DNA of 14,169 nt from Lachnospiraceae bacterium (GTDB taxonomy: Bacteria; Bacillota; Clostridia; Lachnospirales; Lachnospiraceae). Positions 6,446-13,880 of this stretch are shown in pieces. Both the position numbers and the translations under genes were made by a program. Numbering within the stretch: the first letter of the stretch is position 1; each line of letters opens with the position of its first letter. The notes beneath the pieces were generated by a model. The model was not told the DNA's origin and made no database searches. It saw only the letters and a program-made list of their open reading frames with translations. The DNA lies in the NCBI GenBank assembly GCA_017958465.1, contig JAGDCQ010000111.1, positions 1-14,169 on the forward strand, written 5' to 3'.

Positions 6446-7213
6446 TTACTTTCCGACTGTGAGCAGGCAAAGCTCCGGCGGGTTAAAGATCCTGATCTTT
6501 ATTGTATGCATGCCAAGGCCCGCGGAAACAACCATCTTTTTACCGTTCTTCAGCTGAAAATAGCCCTTTGAATACTTAGGAAAAAGGCGTCCGCTCGGAG
6601 AAACAAGGCCTCGAAAGAAAGGGATCCTCACTACTCCGCCATGTAGGTGGCCGCAGAAGATCACATCCCAGTCTGAAAACTCGTAGGATTTGTAAAACTC
6701 GGGATTGTGGGACAACAAAAGCCTTATCGGCCCCTTCGTTCCGGGAGCCAGCATTTTTTTATAGATCTTTGTTTTCACGAACCGTGCGTAACCTTCTCTG
6801 TCCCCTGTAAAACCGCCGATCTCAAGCTTTGTCCCTTTAACCTGTATAAGGGTCGTCTCGTCGTCCAGAAGGCATATTCCGGCTTTCTTCAGACTTTCGA
6901 GGAATTGTTTATATTCCTCCTTGAAAAGGCGCTTGTAGGACATCTCGTGGTTTCCGAGGGAATAAAACACGGGAGCTATGGAAGGGAGCCTTGAAATTAT
7001 ATCTAAAACTTCGGAATTATCGGGCTCCAGCTTGTTGAACATATCTCCCGTTATGAAGATAAGGTCCGGTCCCGCTTCTTTTACTGCATCCAAAAGGTAC
7101 CTGCCCTCTTTCCCGTAAGGACAGCTGTGGAGGTCCGTAAGCTGGACGATCCTGATCTTTTCAGGAATATCCGCATAATACCTGTATTCAGTTATAACAG
7201 GTCTTTTTCTCAA
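6446..7213 (-). CDS. Calcineurin-like metallophosphoesterase (YkuE/YaeI type)
   Basis: A 255-residue binuclear metallophosphoesterase. All family blocks are present: D27-L-H29, G-D57-M, G-N88-H89-E, S-H169-N and G-H189-L-H191-G-G, whose Asp, Asn and His residues bind two metal ions and the phosphate. The nearest well-known group is YkuE/YaeI, which acts on UDP-glucosamine-type or lipid pyrophosphate substrates and normally has an N-terminal membrane anchor or Tat signal. This protein begins MRKRPVITEYRYY and lacks an anchor, so it should be cytoplasmic; its substrate cannot be told from sequence. The start codon is TTG, supported by GGAGG six bases before it; no ATG lies in a suitable place. 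The gene sits 16 bases after the cell-wall amidase gene and before scpA, in the same operon. The family call is firm. Confidence 0.9.
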   Translation of the reverse strand: MRKRPVITEYRYYADIPEKIRIVQLTDLHSCPYGKEGRYLLDAVKEAGPDLIFITGDMFNKLEPDNSEVLDIISRLPSIAPVFYSLGNHEMSYKRLFKEEYKQFLESLKKAGICLLDDETTLIQVKGTKLEIGGFTGDREGYARFVKTKIYKKMLAPGTKGPIRLLLSHNPEFYKSYEFSDWDVIFCGHLHGGVVRIPFFRGLVSPSGRLFPKYSKGYFQLKNGKKMVVSAGLGMHTIKIRIFNPPELCLLTVGK

Positions 7214-7219
7214 TGCCGT

Positions 7220-7224
7220 CCTCC
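7220..7224 (-). promoter_or_regulatory. Ribosome binding site supporting a TTG start
   Basis: GGAGG on the minus strand, six bases (ACGGCA) before the TTG at 7213. It fixes the start of the metallophosphoesterase at a non-ATG codon. Confidence 0.75.
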
Positions 7225-7229
7225 GGGGT

Positions 7230-8786
7230 TTAGTCTTTTCTCACTCTCGGATATGCGTTAAACAGTTCGTTTATAGTATCAAACAGTACCTGACCCGCAT
7301 TCCTTCTGAATTCATCGGATTTAAGCTTTTCAACATCTTCCGCGTTTGACAGGAATGCAACCTCTACAAGTGCTGCGGGACATGCGCGAACTACATAAAA
7401 CTTCTTACCCTTTAAGGTATATACGAGATCTTTGTCGGACAGCTTGGTTTCATCATCGACAAATTCCTTGCCCTGGAGCGTTGTCACATCAAGCTGCTTG
7501 TGCTTATCGGTCCAAAGGCTCGGTGTCGGCTGTGAAAGGCCAAGCCTTGAAGTAAAGTTGTTCAAAAGAGTTGTTGCGAGGATCTCGCTGCAGAATCCGT
7601 TTGCATCCTCAAAGTTATTCATCTCTTTTGAATAGCATACGAGCGTTCCTTTATCTCTCGTGCTCAGACTTGTATTCATATGGATGCTCACAAACATATC
7701 TGCATGAACTTCCGTAGAGAGCATCCTTCGTGCGTAAAGCGAAAGGTATGTATCGTCCGTACGCGTGTAATAAACCTTTATGTCCGAAGCATTAAAAAGG
7801 TCTTTTGTATATTTATATGCGATATCGAGAGCAATGTATTTCTCTATGTACTCGTCCCTGACTGCGCCGCCGTCAAGCCCGCCGTGGCCGGGGTCGATAA
7901 CGACTATCTTTTTATAAACCTCCCACGGAGCCTTGAAATCCAGCATAAGGGTGTTACCCTTGACTGTGGGTACACAGGCCCTGATAACAGATGTATCAAA
8001 GGTGAAAACGGTATTCCCTTCAACGTTTTCAACTTTCATGGAAAGTATCTCGTTGTTGTGGGAGAAGAATTTATCGTTTTTGTATTCCTCTGCGTGTTCG
8101 CCGGGAAGCGTTATGAGCAATTGTCTTGTATAGACTTCATCGCCGTAGAGCGACTTTTTAACTATCTTAAAGTTGTCCTTTACGGAAACATCCTCAGTTT
8201 TTGCAGTGCTCTTAAGCTTAACCATCATAGGCTCGTCTGAGTTGTCACGAAGGAGGTGAAGCTTAGAAAGAGAGCTTAAAGAGACGGTGTTTGAGGCCTT
8301 GTCCCAGCTGTAATCGGAGCCGAGGGCTTCAGCAACCGCCCTTGAAGGGATATAGAGCCTTGCAACGCCGGTGTCATCCCTTAAAACCACAGGCGTTTCC
8401 TTAAGCTCTGCGGCTTCGCCGTTTATCACTGCGTTTTTCGAGCCTACTTTGATCTTCACTGCCTTATCGCCAAAGGAATAAGTAACGGAGCTGTCTTTTA
8501 TGGAGAAGGTGCACTCGGAATAAAGCTCTGTCTGGAAAAGCTCGGTAGCGGGAGCAAGGGCCGCTCCGCTGTCTCCGTACAGGGAAAGCCCGCCTTCAAG
8601 CGCCGTTTCCTTTCCGTTAACTATGTACTTCAAAAGGTCCTTTGAATAGGAAAGCTCCGTTCCGTCCGTAAGGTTCTTAAAAGTCGTGCCGGCAGCGGCT
8701 TTCAGAACAAAAGCGTTGCCAAAGGAGCAACCAAGAAGGACAAGAAAGGAAGCTATGAAAAGTTTGGTTTTTAGATTATTAAACAT
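7230..8786 (-). CDS. Secreted N-acetylmuramoyl-L-alanine amidase (Amidase_3) with copper amine oxidase-like N-terminal domain
   Basis: The enzyme cuts the amide bond between N-acetylmuramic acid and L-alanine in peptidoglycan. The 518-residue protein starts with a signal peptide (NNLKTKLF then a hydrophobic run to about residue 23, likely cut near A30-A32). A Cys at position 20 is not in a convincing lipobox. Residues about 60-175 form a copper amine oxidase-like N-terminal domain with Y-I-P-S-R-A-V-A-E-A-L-G (145-156) and Y-S-W-D (159-162), a module common on Firmicute surface enzymes. Residues about 185-285 resemble an AMIN-type beta domain. The Amidase_3 domain (293-510) has D-P-G-H-G-G with H301, E315 and H369 as zinc ligands, and the catalytic E475 in L-V-E-V-A-F-L-S-N. 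It is first in the operon, with a promoter 46 bases upstream; the ATG has no strong ribosome binding site, and no earlier in-frame start exists before a TAG stop. Confidence 0.93.
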   Translation of the reverse strand: MFNNLKTKLFIASFLVLLGCSFGNAFVLKAAAGTTFKNLTDGTELSYSKDLLKYIVNGKETALEGGLSLYGDSGAALAPATELFQTELYSECTFSIKDSSVTYSFGDKAVKIKVGSKNAVINGEAAELKETPVVLRDDTGVARLYIPSRAVAEALGSDYSWDKASNTVSLSSLSKLHLLRDNSDEPMMVKLKSTAKTEDVSVKDNFKIVKKSLYGDEVYTRQLLITLPGEHAEEYKNDKFFSHNNEILSMKVENVEGNTVFTFDTSVIRACVPTVKGNTLMLDFKAPWEVYKKIVVIDPGHGGLDGGAVRDEYIEKYIALDIAYKYTKDLFNASDIKVYYTRTDDTYLSLYARRMLSTEVHADMFVSIHMNTSLSTRDKGTLVCYSKEMNNFEDANGFCSEILATTLLNNFTSRLGLSQPTPSLWTDKHKQLDVTTLQGKEFVDDETKLSDKDLVYTLKGKKFYVVRACPAALVEVAFLSNAEDVEKLKSDEFRRNAGQVLFDTINELFNAYPRVRKD

Positions 8787-8831
8787 GATAACTACGGATA
8801 CGCCATCCGCCCCCTATTATTTATTAGATTT

Positions 8832-8860
8832 ATTGTATCCGTTTCAGGTAGTCTTTGCAA
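8832..8860 (-). promoter_or_regulatory. Sigma-A-type promoter of the amidase-scpAB-capA operon
   Basis: TTGCAA (8860-8855), a 17-base spacer and TACAAT (8837-8832) on the minus strand. The predicted start of transcription is near 8825, giving a leader of about 39 bases before the amidase ATG. It lies directly after the rny terminator, marking a new transcription unit. The -35 box and the two bases after it (TTGCAAAG) are identical to those of the minus-strand promoter at 1553-1581. Confidence 0.7.
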
Positions 8861-8877
8861 TAAAAAAATAACAAGCT

Positions 8878-8906
8878 AAAAAGAGAGCCGCCAAGCGACT
8901 CTCTTT
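8878..8906 (-). terminator. Intrinsic terminator after rny
   Basis: On the minus strand an 11-base-pair stem (8906-8896 with 8890-8880, one G-U pair) closes a 5-base loop and runs into five T residues. It begins 11 bases after the rny TAA and separates rny from the downstream amidase operon promoter. Confidence 0.85.
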
Positions 8907-8917
8907 GTATTGCATGC

Positions 8918-10477
8918 TTATTTTGCATAATCGACAATCCTGGATTCTCTGATTATGCTGACCTTGATCTGTCCCGGATATTCCAGTTCGGACTCGATAC
9001 GTTTCGCAACATCCCTTGCGAGCAGGACCATATCATCATCATTGATCTGCTCGGGTGTTACAAGAACGCGAACTTCGCGGCCTGCCTGGATCGCATAGGA
9101 CTTCTCGACTCCCTTAAAGCTGTTTGCGATATCTTCCAACTGTTTAAGACGATTTGTATAGATCTCAAGTGTTTCACGACGGGCACCGGGCCTTGCTGCG
9201 GAAATGGCATCTGCAGCCTGTACGATGCAGGCGATAACGGATTGAGGTTCAACATCGCCGTGATGTGCCTCGACTGCATTGATAACGATGGCATTTTCCT
9301 TGTACTTGCGGCAAAGATCAACGCCGATCGATACGTGAGTCCCCTCTTCCATTTCATGGTCGATGGACTTGCCGATATCATGCAGGAGACCTGCTCTCTT
9401 TGCGAGACGAACGTCTGCGCCGAGCTCTCCGGCAAGGAGACCTGAAAGCAGTGAAACCTCGATGGAATGCTTTAATGCATTCTGACCGTAGCTTGTACGG
9501 AATTTCATCTTTCCGAGCAGTCTTACAAGCTCGGGATGAAGTCCGTGTACACCGGTCTCGAGAAGAGCGGCTTCTCCGGCATCGCGGATGATGGCCTCAA
9601 CTTCCTTTTGTGCCTTCTCAACCATTTCCTCGATCCTGGCCGGATGGATACGTCCGTCCACGATGAGTTTCTCAAGAGCGATCCTGGCAACTTCACGTCT
9701 TACAGGATCAAATGCCGAAAGCACAACGGCTTCGGGGGTATCGTCTATGATAAGGTCTACACCTGTCATAGTCTCGAGGGTCCTGATGTTCCTGCCCTCT
9801 CGTCCGATGATACGTCCTTTCATTTCGTCGTTGGGAAGCTGTACAACAGAGATCGATGCCTCGGCAACGTGATCTGCGGCACATCTCTGGATGGCCGTTA
9901 CCACGAAGTCCTTAGCCTTCTTGTCTGCTTCTTCCTTTGCCTTCTGCTCCATGTTCTTGATAAGAACGGCAGTTTCGTGTTTGATCTCACCTTCAACAGT
10001 CTTAAAAAGATACTCTTTAGCTTGTTCGGAGGTCAGTCCTGAAATCCTTTCCAGTTCTTCTACCTGTTTCTGATAAAACGTGTCTAATTCTGCACGGGTC
10101 TTTTCCAGCTGCTGCTCTGTCTGATTCAGCTTGGATTCTTTCTTTTCCATGGCTTCTGCCTTACGGTCAAGACTTTCTTCCTTCTGGAGTACCCTCTTTT
10201 CATATCGCTGAAGCTCGTTTCTGCGTTCCCTGGTTTCGCGCTCTAATTCGTTTTTACTCTTCAGAGCTTCTTCCTTCGCTTCAAGTAATGCTTCTTTTTT
10301 CTTTGCATCTGCAGTTTTTAATGCTTCATCTATAATCTCACGCGCTTTTTCCTCAGCACCGCCGATCTTGGCCTCTACGACCTTCTTGCGGTAGGATACG
10401 GCTGCGATCCAGACAATTACACCAACAACTACGGCTGTGATTAAACAAGCGATAATGTACGGTAATATATCACCCAC
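8918..10477 (-). CDS. rny: Ribonuclease Y
   Basis: RNase Y is the membrane-bound endoribonuclease that starts decay of many mRNAs in Firmicutes. The 519-residue length matches the family. An N-terminal membrane helix (about 6-28) is followed by a long, highly charged coiled coil (about 30-150). The KH RNA-binding domain carries G-R-I-I-G-R-E-G-R-N (221-230). The HD domain has H337, the H366-D367 pair in L-L-H-D-I-G-K, and H405-H406-G-D, ending in the conserved region A-R-P-G-A-R-R-E (428-435). The start is GTG, chosen because AGGAGG stands seven bases upstream and residues M-G-D follow as in relatives with a short pre-helix segment. It lies 73 bases after miaB, with no terminator between; a weak -10-like TACAAT (10509-10504) without a good -35 box leaves open an own promoter. 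A strong terminator follows the gene. Confidence 0.97.
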   Translation of the reverse strand: MGDILPYIIACLITAVVVGVIVWIAAVSYRKKVVEAKIGGAEEKAREIIDEALKTADAKKKEALLEAKEEALKSKNELERETRERRNELQRYEKRVLQKEESLDRKAEAMEKKESKLNQTEQQLEKTRAELDTFYQKQVEELERISGLTSEQAKEYLFKTVEGEIKHETAVLIKNMEQKAKEEADKKAKDFVVTAIQRCAADHVAEASISVVQLPNDEMKGRIIGREGRNIRTLETMTGVDLIIDDTPEAVVLSAFDPVRREVARIALEKLIVDGRIHPARIEEMVEKAQKEVEAIIRDAGEAALLETGVHGLHPELVRLLGKMKFRTSYGQNALKHSIEVSLLSGLLAGELGADVRLAKRAGLLHDIGKSIDHEMEEGTHVSIGVDLCRKYKENAIVINAVEAHHGDVEPQSVIACIVQAADAISAARPGARRETLEIYTNRLKQLEDIANSFKGVEKSYAIQAGREVRVLVTPEQINDDDMVLLARDVAKRIESELEYPGQIKVSIIRESRIVDYAK

Positions 10478-10490
10478 AGGAGCACCTCCT
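10478..10490 (-). promoter_or_regulatory. rny ribosome binding site inside a small inverted repeat
   Basis: AGGAGG lies seven bases before the GTG start of rny and decides it. The site is also the left arm of AGGAG-gtg-CTCCT, a 5-base-pair inverted repeat that could fold over the Shine-Dalgarno. The stem is short, so an effect on translation is speculative. Confidence 0.5.
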
Positions 10491-10550
10491 TTATTTAGTT
10501 TTCATTGTACAAAATACAACATCATATTTTATCTGTTTTCAAATACCGTG

Positions 10551-11972
10551 TCAAGAAAATATTTCTCCGATATAATAAAAACCTTTAGCCTCGAGGAGCT
10601 TAACATCCACGTAGGATCCGAGGAGGGATTCATCCCCTTTAAAATGGACAAGGAGGTTATTTGCAAGCCTTCCTGTTACATAGCCTTCTCCCTGTGAGCT
10701 CTTTTCTTCTACTAAAACGTTTTCGATATTTCCGACAGCCTCTTCTGTGATCTCTGCGGAAATATCGGAAATGGTCTTTAACAAACGATCAAAACGTTTT
10801 TTTACTACCTCTTCCGGCACCTGATCCGGCATCTTTGCGGCAGGTGTCCCTGTCCTTTTTGAATAGATAAATGTAAAGGCGCTTGAAAAGCGGACTTTTT
10901 TTACTACATCAAGAGTTTCCTCAAAGTCCTCTTCCGTCTCGCCGGGGAAACCGACTATTATATCGGTGGTGAGGGAAACTCCGGGGATCCCGGCTTTTAT
11001 CCTCTCTGTAAGGGCAAGGTAGTCCTCTTTTGTGTAATGACGGTTCATGAGCTTTAACAGGCGGCTTGACCCGGATTGCAGGGGCAGGTGCACGTGGTTG
11101 CAAACCTTCGGCTCTCTTGCGATCACTTCTATGATATCGTCTGTCAGGTCCTTAGGATGAGGTGTCATAAAGCGGACACGCTTTACTTTATCTATCCTGC
11201 AAACCTTTTCAAGAAGCCCTGCAAAGTTGATGCTTTCTTCAAGCCCGTGACCGTAGGAGTTTACATTCTGCCCAAGGAGCATTATTTCGCTTACGCCGTT
11301 TTCCGTCATCTCGCGGATTTCCTGAAGGATATCGTCCGGGCGCCTGCTGCGCTCTCTCCCGCGGACATAAGGGACTATACAATAGCTGCAGAAATTGTTG
11401 CAGCCATACATGATGTTCACGCCGCCCTTGAAGGAATACTTCCTTGCGGAAGGCAGGTTTTCCACTATCCTGTCCGCGTCCTTTTGAATGTCGATGCACA
11501 TCCCGTCGCTGTTTTCCTGCTCGTAAAGGAGCTCCGCAAGCTTATATATATTATGAGTCCCAAAGATTATATCAACAAACCTGTAGCTGGACTTGATCTT
11601 CTCAACAACATGCTGTTCCTGCATCATACAGCCGCAGAGGATGATCTTCATATCGGGCTTCTTTTTCTTTAGTTTTCCGAGAAAACCGACCCTTCCGTAA
11701 ACCCTGTTGTTGGCGTTTTCACGGACAGTACAGGTATTGTAAAGGACTATATCCGCGTTTTCGTCTTCAGTCTCTTTGTAGCCGATGGTCTCGAGGATCC
11801 CCGCAAGTTTCTCGGAATCCTTTGCGTTCATCTGGCACCCGAAGGTCTCAATATGGTAGGTGAGATCCCTGCCAAGGGCCTGTCTCTTTGTGTCAAGGCG
11901 TTCCTTCAAAAGATGGGCAAATTGAAGCTGCTTTGCGGATTCTTCCGCGCTTATATCTATTTGCTGACGCAT
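10551..11972 (-). CDS. miaB: tRNA-2-methylthio-N6-dimethylallyladenosine synthase
   Basis: MiaB is a radical SAM methylthiotransferase that converts i6A37 of tRNAs reading UNN codons to ms2i6A37. The 473-residue protein has the three family domains. The N-terminal UPF0004 domain carries the auxiliary cluster cysteines C46 (F-G-C-Q-M-N), C81 (N-T-C-T-V-R) and C115 (L-C-G-C-M). The radical SAM domain has C191-x3-C195-x2-C198 in Y-G-C-N-N-F-C-S-Y-C. The C-terminal TRAM domain covers about 405-472. The combination T-F-G-C-Q-M-N plus N-T-C-T-V-R and the ending of the SAM domain favour MiaB over MtaB or RimO. An N-terminal extension of about 35 residues before the UPF0004 domain is usual for clostridial MiaB. 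The ATG is preceded by AAAGAGG at 5-base spacing, located between the stop of the DUF896 gene and this start. Confidence 0.96.
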   Translation of the reverse strand: MRQQIDISAEESAKQLQFAHLLKERLDTKRQALGRDLTYHIETFGCQMNAKDSEKLAGILETIGYKETEDENADIVLYNTCTVRENANNRVYGRVGFLGKLKKKKPDMKIILCGCMMQEQHVVEKIKSSYRFVDIIFGTHNIYKLAELLYEQENSDGMCIDIQKDADRIVENLPSARKYSFKGGVNIMYGCNNFCSYCIVPYVRGRERSRRPDDILQEIREMTENGVSEIMLLGQNVNSYGHGLEESINFAGLLEKVCRIDKVKRVRFMTPHPKDLTDDIIEVIAREPKVCNHVHLPLQSGSSRLLKLMNRHYTKEDYLALTERIKAGIPGVSLTTDIIVGFPGETEEDFEETLDVVKKVRFSSAFTFIYSKRTGTPAAKMPDQVPEEVVKKRFDRLLKTISDISAEITEEAVGNIENVLVEEKSSQGEGYVTGRLANNLLVHFKGDESLLGSYVDVKLLEAKGFYYIGEIFS

Positions 11973-11985
11973 AAATACCTCTTTG

Positions 11986-12201
11986 TTACTTTTTCTTTCT
12001 TTTAAGGGGCTCTAGGGAGCCGTCCGGTCTCTTGACCCTTATGGAATCAAGGTTTGAGCGGAGGTTTGCCCTTATGGACTCCACATATTTTTGCCTTAAG
12101 GCCTGCTGTTCCGCTTTTTCCTCTTCGCAAAGGCCCTCTTCGCTCTTTTGTTTGTGATAGAGCTCGTTTATCCGTTTTATCTCGTCATCTGTTATGGGCA
12201 T
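11986..12201 (-). CDS. DUF896 (UPF0291, YnzC-like) small protein
   Basis: A 71-residue basic protein with the DUF896 signature: I-K-R-I-N-E-L (8-14), then K-x-x-E-G-L-C-E-E-E-K-A-E-Q (19-32) and L-R-Q-K-Y (35-39), with a tail containing R-P-D-G-S-L-E-P-L-K. Relatives such as Bacillus YnzC form a small two-helix bundle; the function is unknown. The ATG has AGAAGGAA at good spacing, and this site lies inside the last codons of the COG2509 flavoprotein gene, whose stop is only four bases before the ATG. It is followed after 13 bases by miaB, so the three genes are tightly linked. The C-terminal R-K-K-K tail may aid nucleic acid binding, which is only a guess. Confidence 0.93.
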   Translation of the reverse strand: MPITDDEIKRINELYHKQKSEEGLCEEEKAEQQALRQKYVESIRANLRSNLDSIRVKRPDGSLEPLKRKKK

Positions 12202-12205
12202 TTTT

Positions 12206-13801
12206 CTAATTCCTTCTTTCTGTGATCTGTGCTATCTCTTCCATCACTTTTATCCCGTCAACGGCTGCTGAAACTATGCCGCCCGCGTATCCCGCGCCTT
12301 CACCGCAGGGATAAAGCCCTAATATATTGCATTGTTTATGTTCGTTCCTTAAGATCCTCAAAGGTGATGATGTCCTCGATTCCACTCCCGAAAGGATAGC
12401 GTCACATCTTGCAAAACCGGGAAGAGTCTTCTCAAAATGAGGGATGGCCTCTTTGAGGCTCTTTGCTACGGCTTCGGGTAATACACGGTTTAAATCCGCA
12501 AAGCCCGCTCTTCCCCGTACACAGGAGCCAAAATCTCCATAGGCGGAGCTTTTTGTCCCGGTATTGAAATCCTTTAAGAGCTGCTGGGGGACAGCACCGT
12601 CGGCACTTCTAAATGCGGATTCTTCTAGCTTTTGCTGGAACCTTACTCCGGAAAGGGGATCAAAACCATCGAAATCCTGTTTGCCAACCGTTACGATAAG
12701 GGCGCTGTTTGCATTCTTAGAGTCTCTTGCCCTGTAGCTCATGCCGTTTACGGCAAGCCTTCCGTTTTCCGAAGAGGCGTTCACAACATAGCCTCCCGGA
12801 CACATGCAAAAGGAATAGACACCCCGCCCGCTTTCTGTGGTATACGTGAGCTTATAGGGCGCTGCAGGCAAAAGCCCGGCAAAGCTGCCGTACTGATCGG
12901 CGTTTATCATTTCCTGAGGATGCTCGATCCTTAAGCCCACGGCGAAATCCTTTGGCTCCATCAAGATGCCTTTTTCATAAAGCATATTAAAGGTATCCCG
13001 TGCACTGTGGCCGATTGCAAGGACAATGGCGTCACAGGGCCACTCCTCACCCGAGGCAAAAACACCGGCAGTCACCCTGCCGTCTTTTGTTTTAATATCC
13101 TTTAACATCGTCCTGAAAAGGACTTTTCCGCCCATTTCGGTTATTTTGCCGATCATATTTGAAACAACTGTCTTCAAGACATCTGTTCCGATATGCGGCT
13201 TTGCGTTATACAGGATATCTTCCGGGGCTCCGCATTCAACAAAGGCCTTTAGCACGGCGCGGATGCGGCCGCTTGTGTCCTTTATTGCGGTGTTCAGTTT
13301 TCCGTCGGAATATGTGCCTGCTCCACCGGCTCCAAACTGGACGTTGGATTCCGGGTCAAGGACTCCGGTTTTCCAGAACTCCTCCACCTTTTCCGTACGT
13401 TTTGCTATATCATCCCCGCGTTCGATAAGCACGGGTGAAAAGCCGTATTTAGCAAGGAAATAAGCGCAAAACAGGCCCGCAGGACCGGCTCCAGCTATCA
13501 GGACCCGTGGCTTTGCAGTGTCTTTCGGGATAGTTACCCCTTCACCGTATTCGAACTTTTCAGCAATTGTCACCTGTTTGTTCTTTCGGGCAATGTTTTT
13601 TTCAAGTGAAGGGTTTTTAAGGCATACGTCGACAGTCAGAAGGTAATGGACAAAATCCTTTTTCCTCGCGTCTATGGACTTTTTGTTTATCTCATAGCTA
13701 AACAGCTCGCCGCCTGTTACCCGTAAAACGCCAAGGATTGCTTTTTTTAGGTCTTTTTCCGTGTAGCCCGGCGCTAATACTATTTTATCGATCCTGAGCA
13801 T
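12206..13801 (-). CDS. FAD-dependent oxidoreductase of the COG2509 family
   Basis: A 531-residue cytoplasmic flavoprotein of unknown substrate. An N-terminal domain of about 95 residues precedes the FAD-binding Rossmann fold, which begins V-L-I-A-G-A-G-P-A-G-L (100-110) and ends its first half with L-I-E-R-G (125-129). Family-specific blocks follow: V-Q-F-G-A-G-G-A-G-T-Y-S-D-G-K-L (154-169), V-G-L-R-I-E-H-P-Q (288-296), F-C-M-C-P-G-G-Y-V-V (331-340) and the C-terminal FAD block P-C-G-E-G-A-G-Y-A-G-G-I (498-509). These are the hallmarks of COG2509 ('uncharacterised FAD-dependent dehydrogenase'), common in Clostridia. The ATG has an AAAGGGG a few bases upstream. The gene follows another flavoprotein gene (BaiN-like), 79 bases away, and is nearly joined to the DUF896 gene. 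Annotations such as 'NAD/FAD-utilising dehydrogenase' are general; the physiological reaction is not known to me. Confidence 0.93.
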   Translation of the reverse strand: MLRIDKIVLAPGYTEKDLKKAILGVLRVTGGELFSYEINKKSIDARKKDFVHYLLTVDVCLKNPSLEKNIARKNKQVTIAEKFEYGEGVTIPKDTAKPRVLIAGAGPAGLFCAYFLAKYGFSPVLIERGDDIAKRTEKVEEFWKTGVLDPESNVQFGAGGAGTYSDGKLNTAIKDTSGRIRAVLKAFVECGAPEDILYNAKPHIGTDVLKTVVSNMIGKITEMGGKVLFRTMLKDIKTKDGRVTAGVFASGEEWPCDAIVLAIGHSARDTFNMLYEKGILMEPKDFAVGLRIEHPQEMINADQYGSFAGLLPAAPYKLTYTTESGRGVYSFCMCPGGYVVNASSENGRLAVNGMSYRARDSKNANSALIVTVGKQDFDGFDPLSGVRFQQKLEESAFRSADGAVPQQLLKDFNTGTKSSAYGDFGSCVRGRAGFADLNRVLPEAVAKSLKEAIPHFEKTLPGFARCDAILSGVESRTSSPLRILRNEHKQCNILGLYPCGEGAGYAGGIVSAAVDGIKVMEEIAQITERRN

Positions 13802-13820
13802 TTTACCCCTTTCTGCGTTG

Positions 13821-13872
13821 TTCTGCGCGGTATCTGTTTGAGCTTTGGTCGAGAATTTCTGCGCGGTATCTG
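13821..13872. repeat. 16-bp direct repeat in the gap between two flavoprotein genes
   Basis: The sequence TTCTGCGCGGTATCTG occurs at 13821-13836 and again at 13857-13872, 36 bases apart from start to start. A partial third copy (TTCTGCG) stands at 13811-13817, right before the ribosome binding site of the COG2509 gene. Each copy includes the palindrome GCGC. It could be a regulatory site or a trace of a local duplication. No terminator or convincing promoter is visible in this 79-base gap. Confidence 0.6.
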
Positions 13873-13880
13873 ATCAGCCC

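Noticed and set aside
7680..8240. 186-codon plus-strand reading frame
   Set aside because: Antisense to the amidase gene, Cys/Val/Phe-rich with no domain resemblance; typical shadow of a real gene.
9536..10042. 168-codon plus-strand reading frame
   Set aside because: Antisense to the highly conserved KH and coiled-coil part of rny.
10511..10530. AT-only inverted repeat AAAATA/TATTTT before rny
   Set aside because: Six weak A-T pairs around an 8-base loop; no U-run context for a terminator and expected by chance in AT-rich gaps.
10504..10550. Promoter directly upstream of rny
   Set aside because: A TACAAT (10509-10504) is present but no acceptable -35 box stands 16-18 bases before it; TTGAAA in the same gap pairs only with a poor TTGTAT. 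Not called.
11076..11672. 198-codon plus-strand reading frame
   Set aside because: It lies entirely antisense to miaB, whose motifs are complete; no ribosome binding site or family resemblance was seen.
13026..13463. 145-codon plus-strand reading frame
   Set aside because: Antisense to the FAD-binding part of the COG2509 gene, Ser/Pro-rich with no recognisable motifs.
13811..13872. Direct repeats considered as a small CRISPR array
   Set aside because: Repeats are only 16 bases, there are two full copies with a single 20-base spacer, and no cas genes are present.
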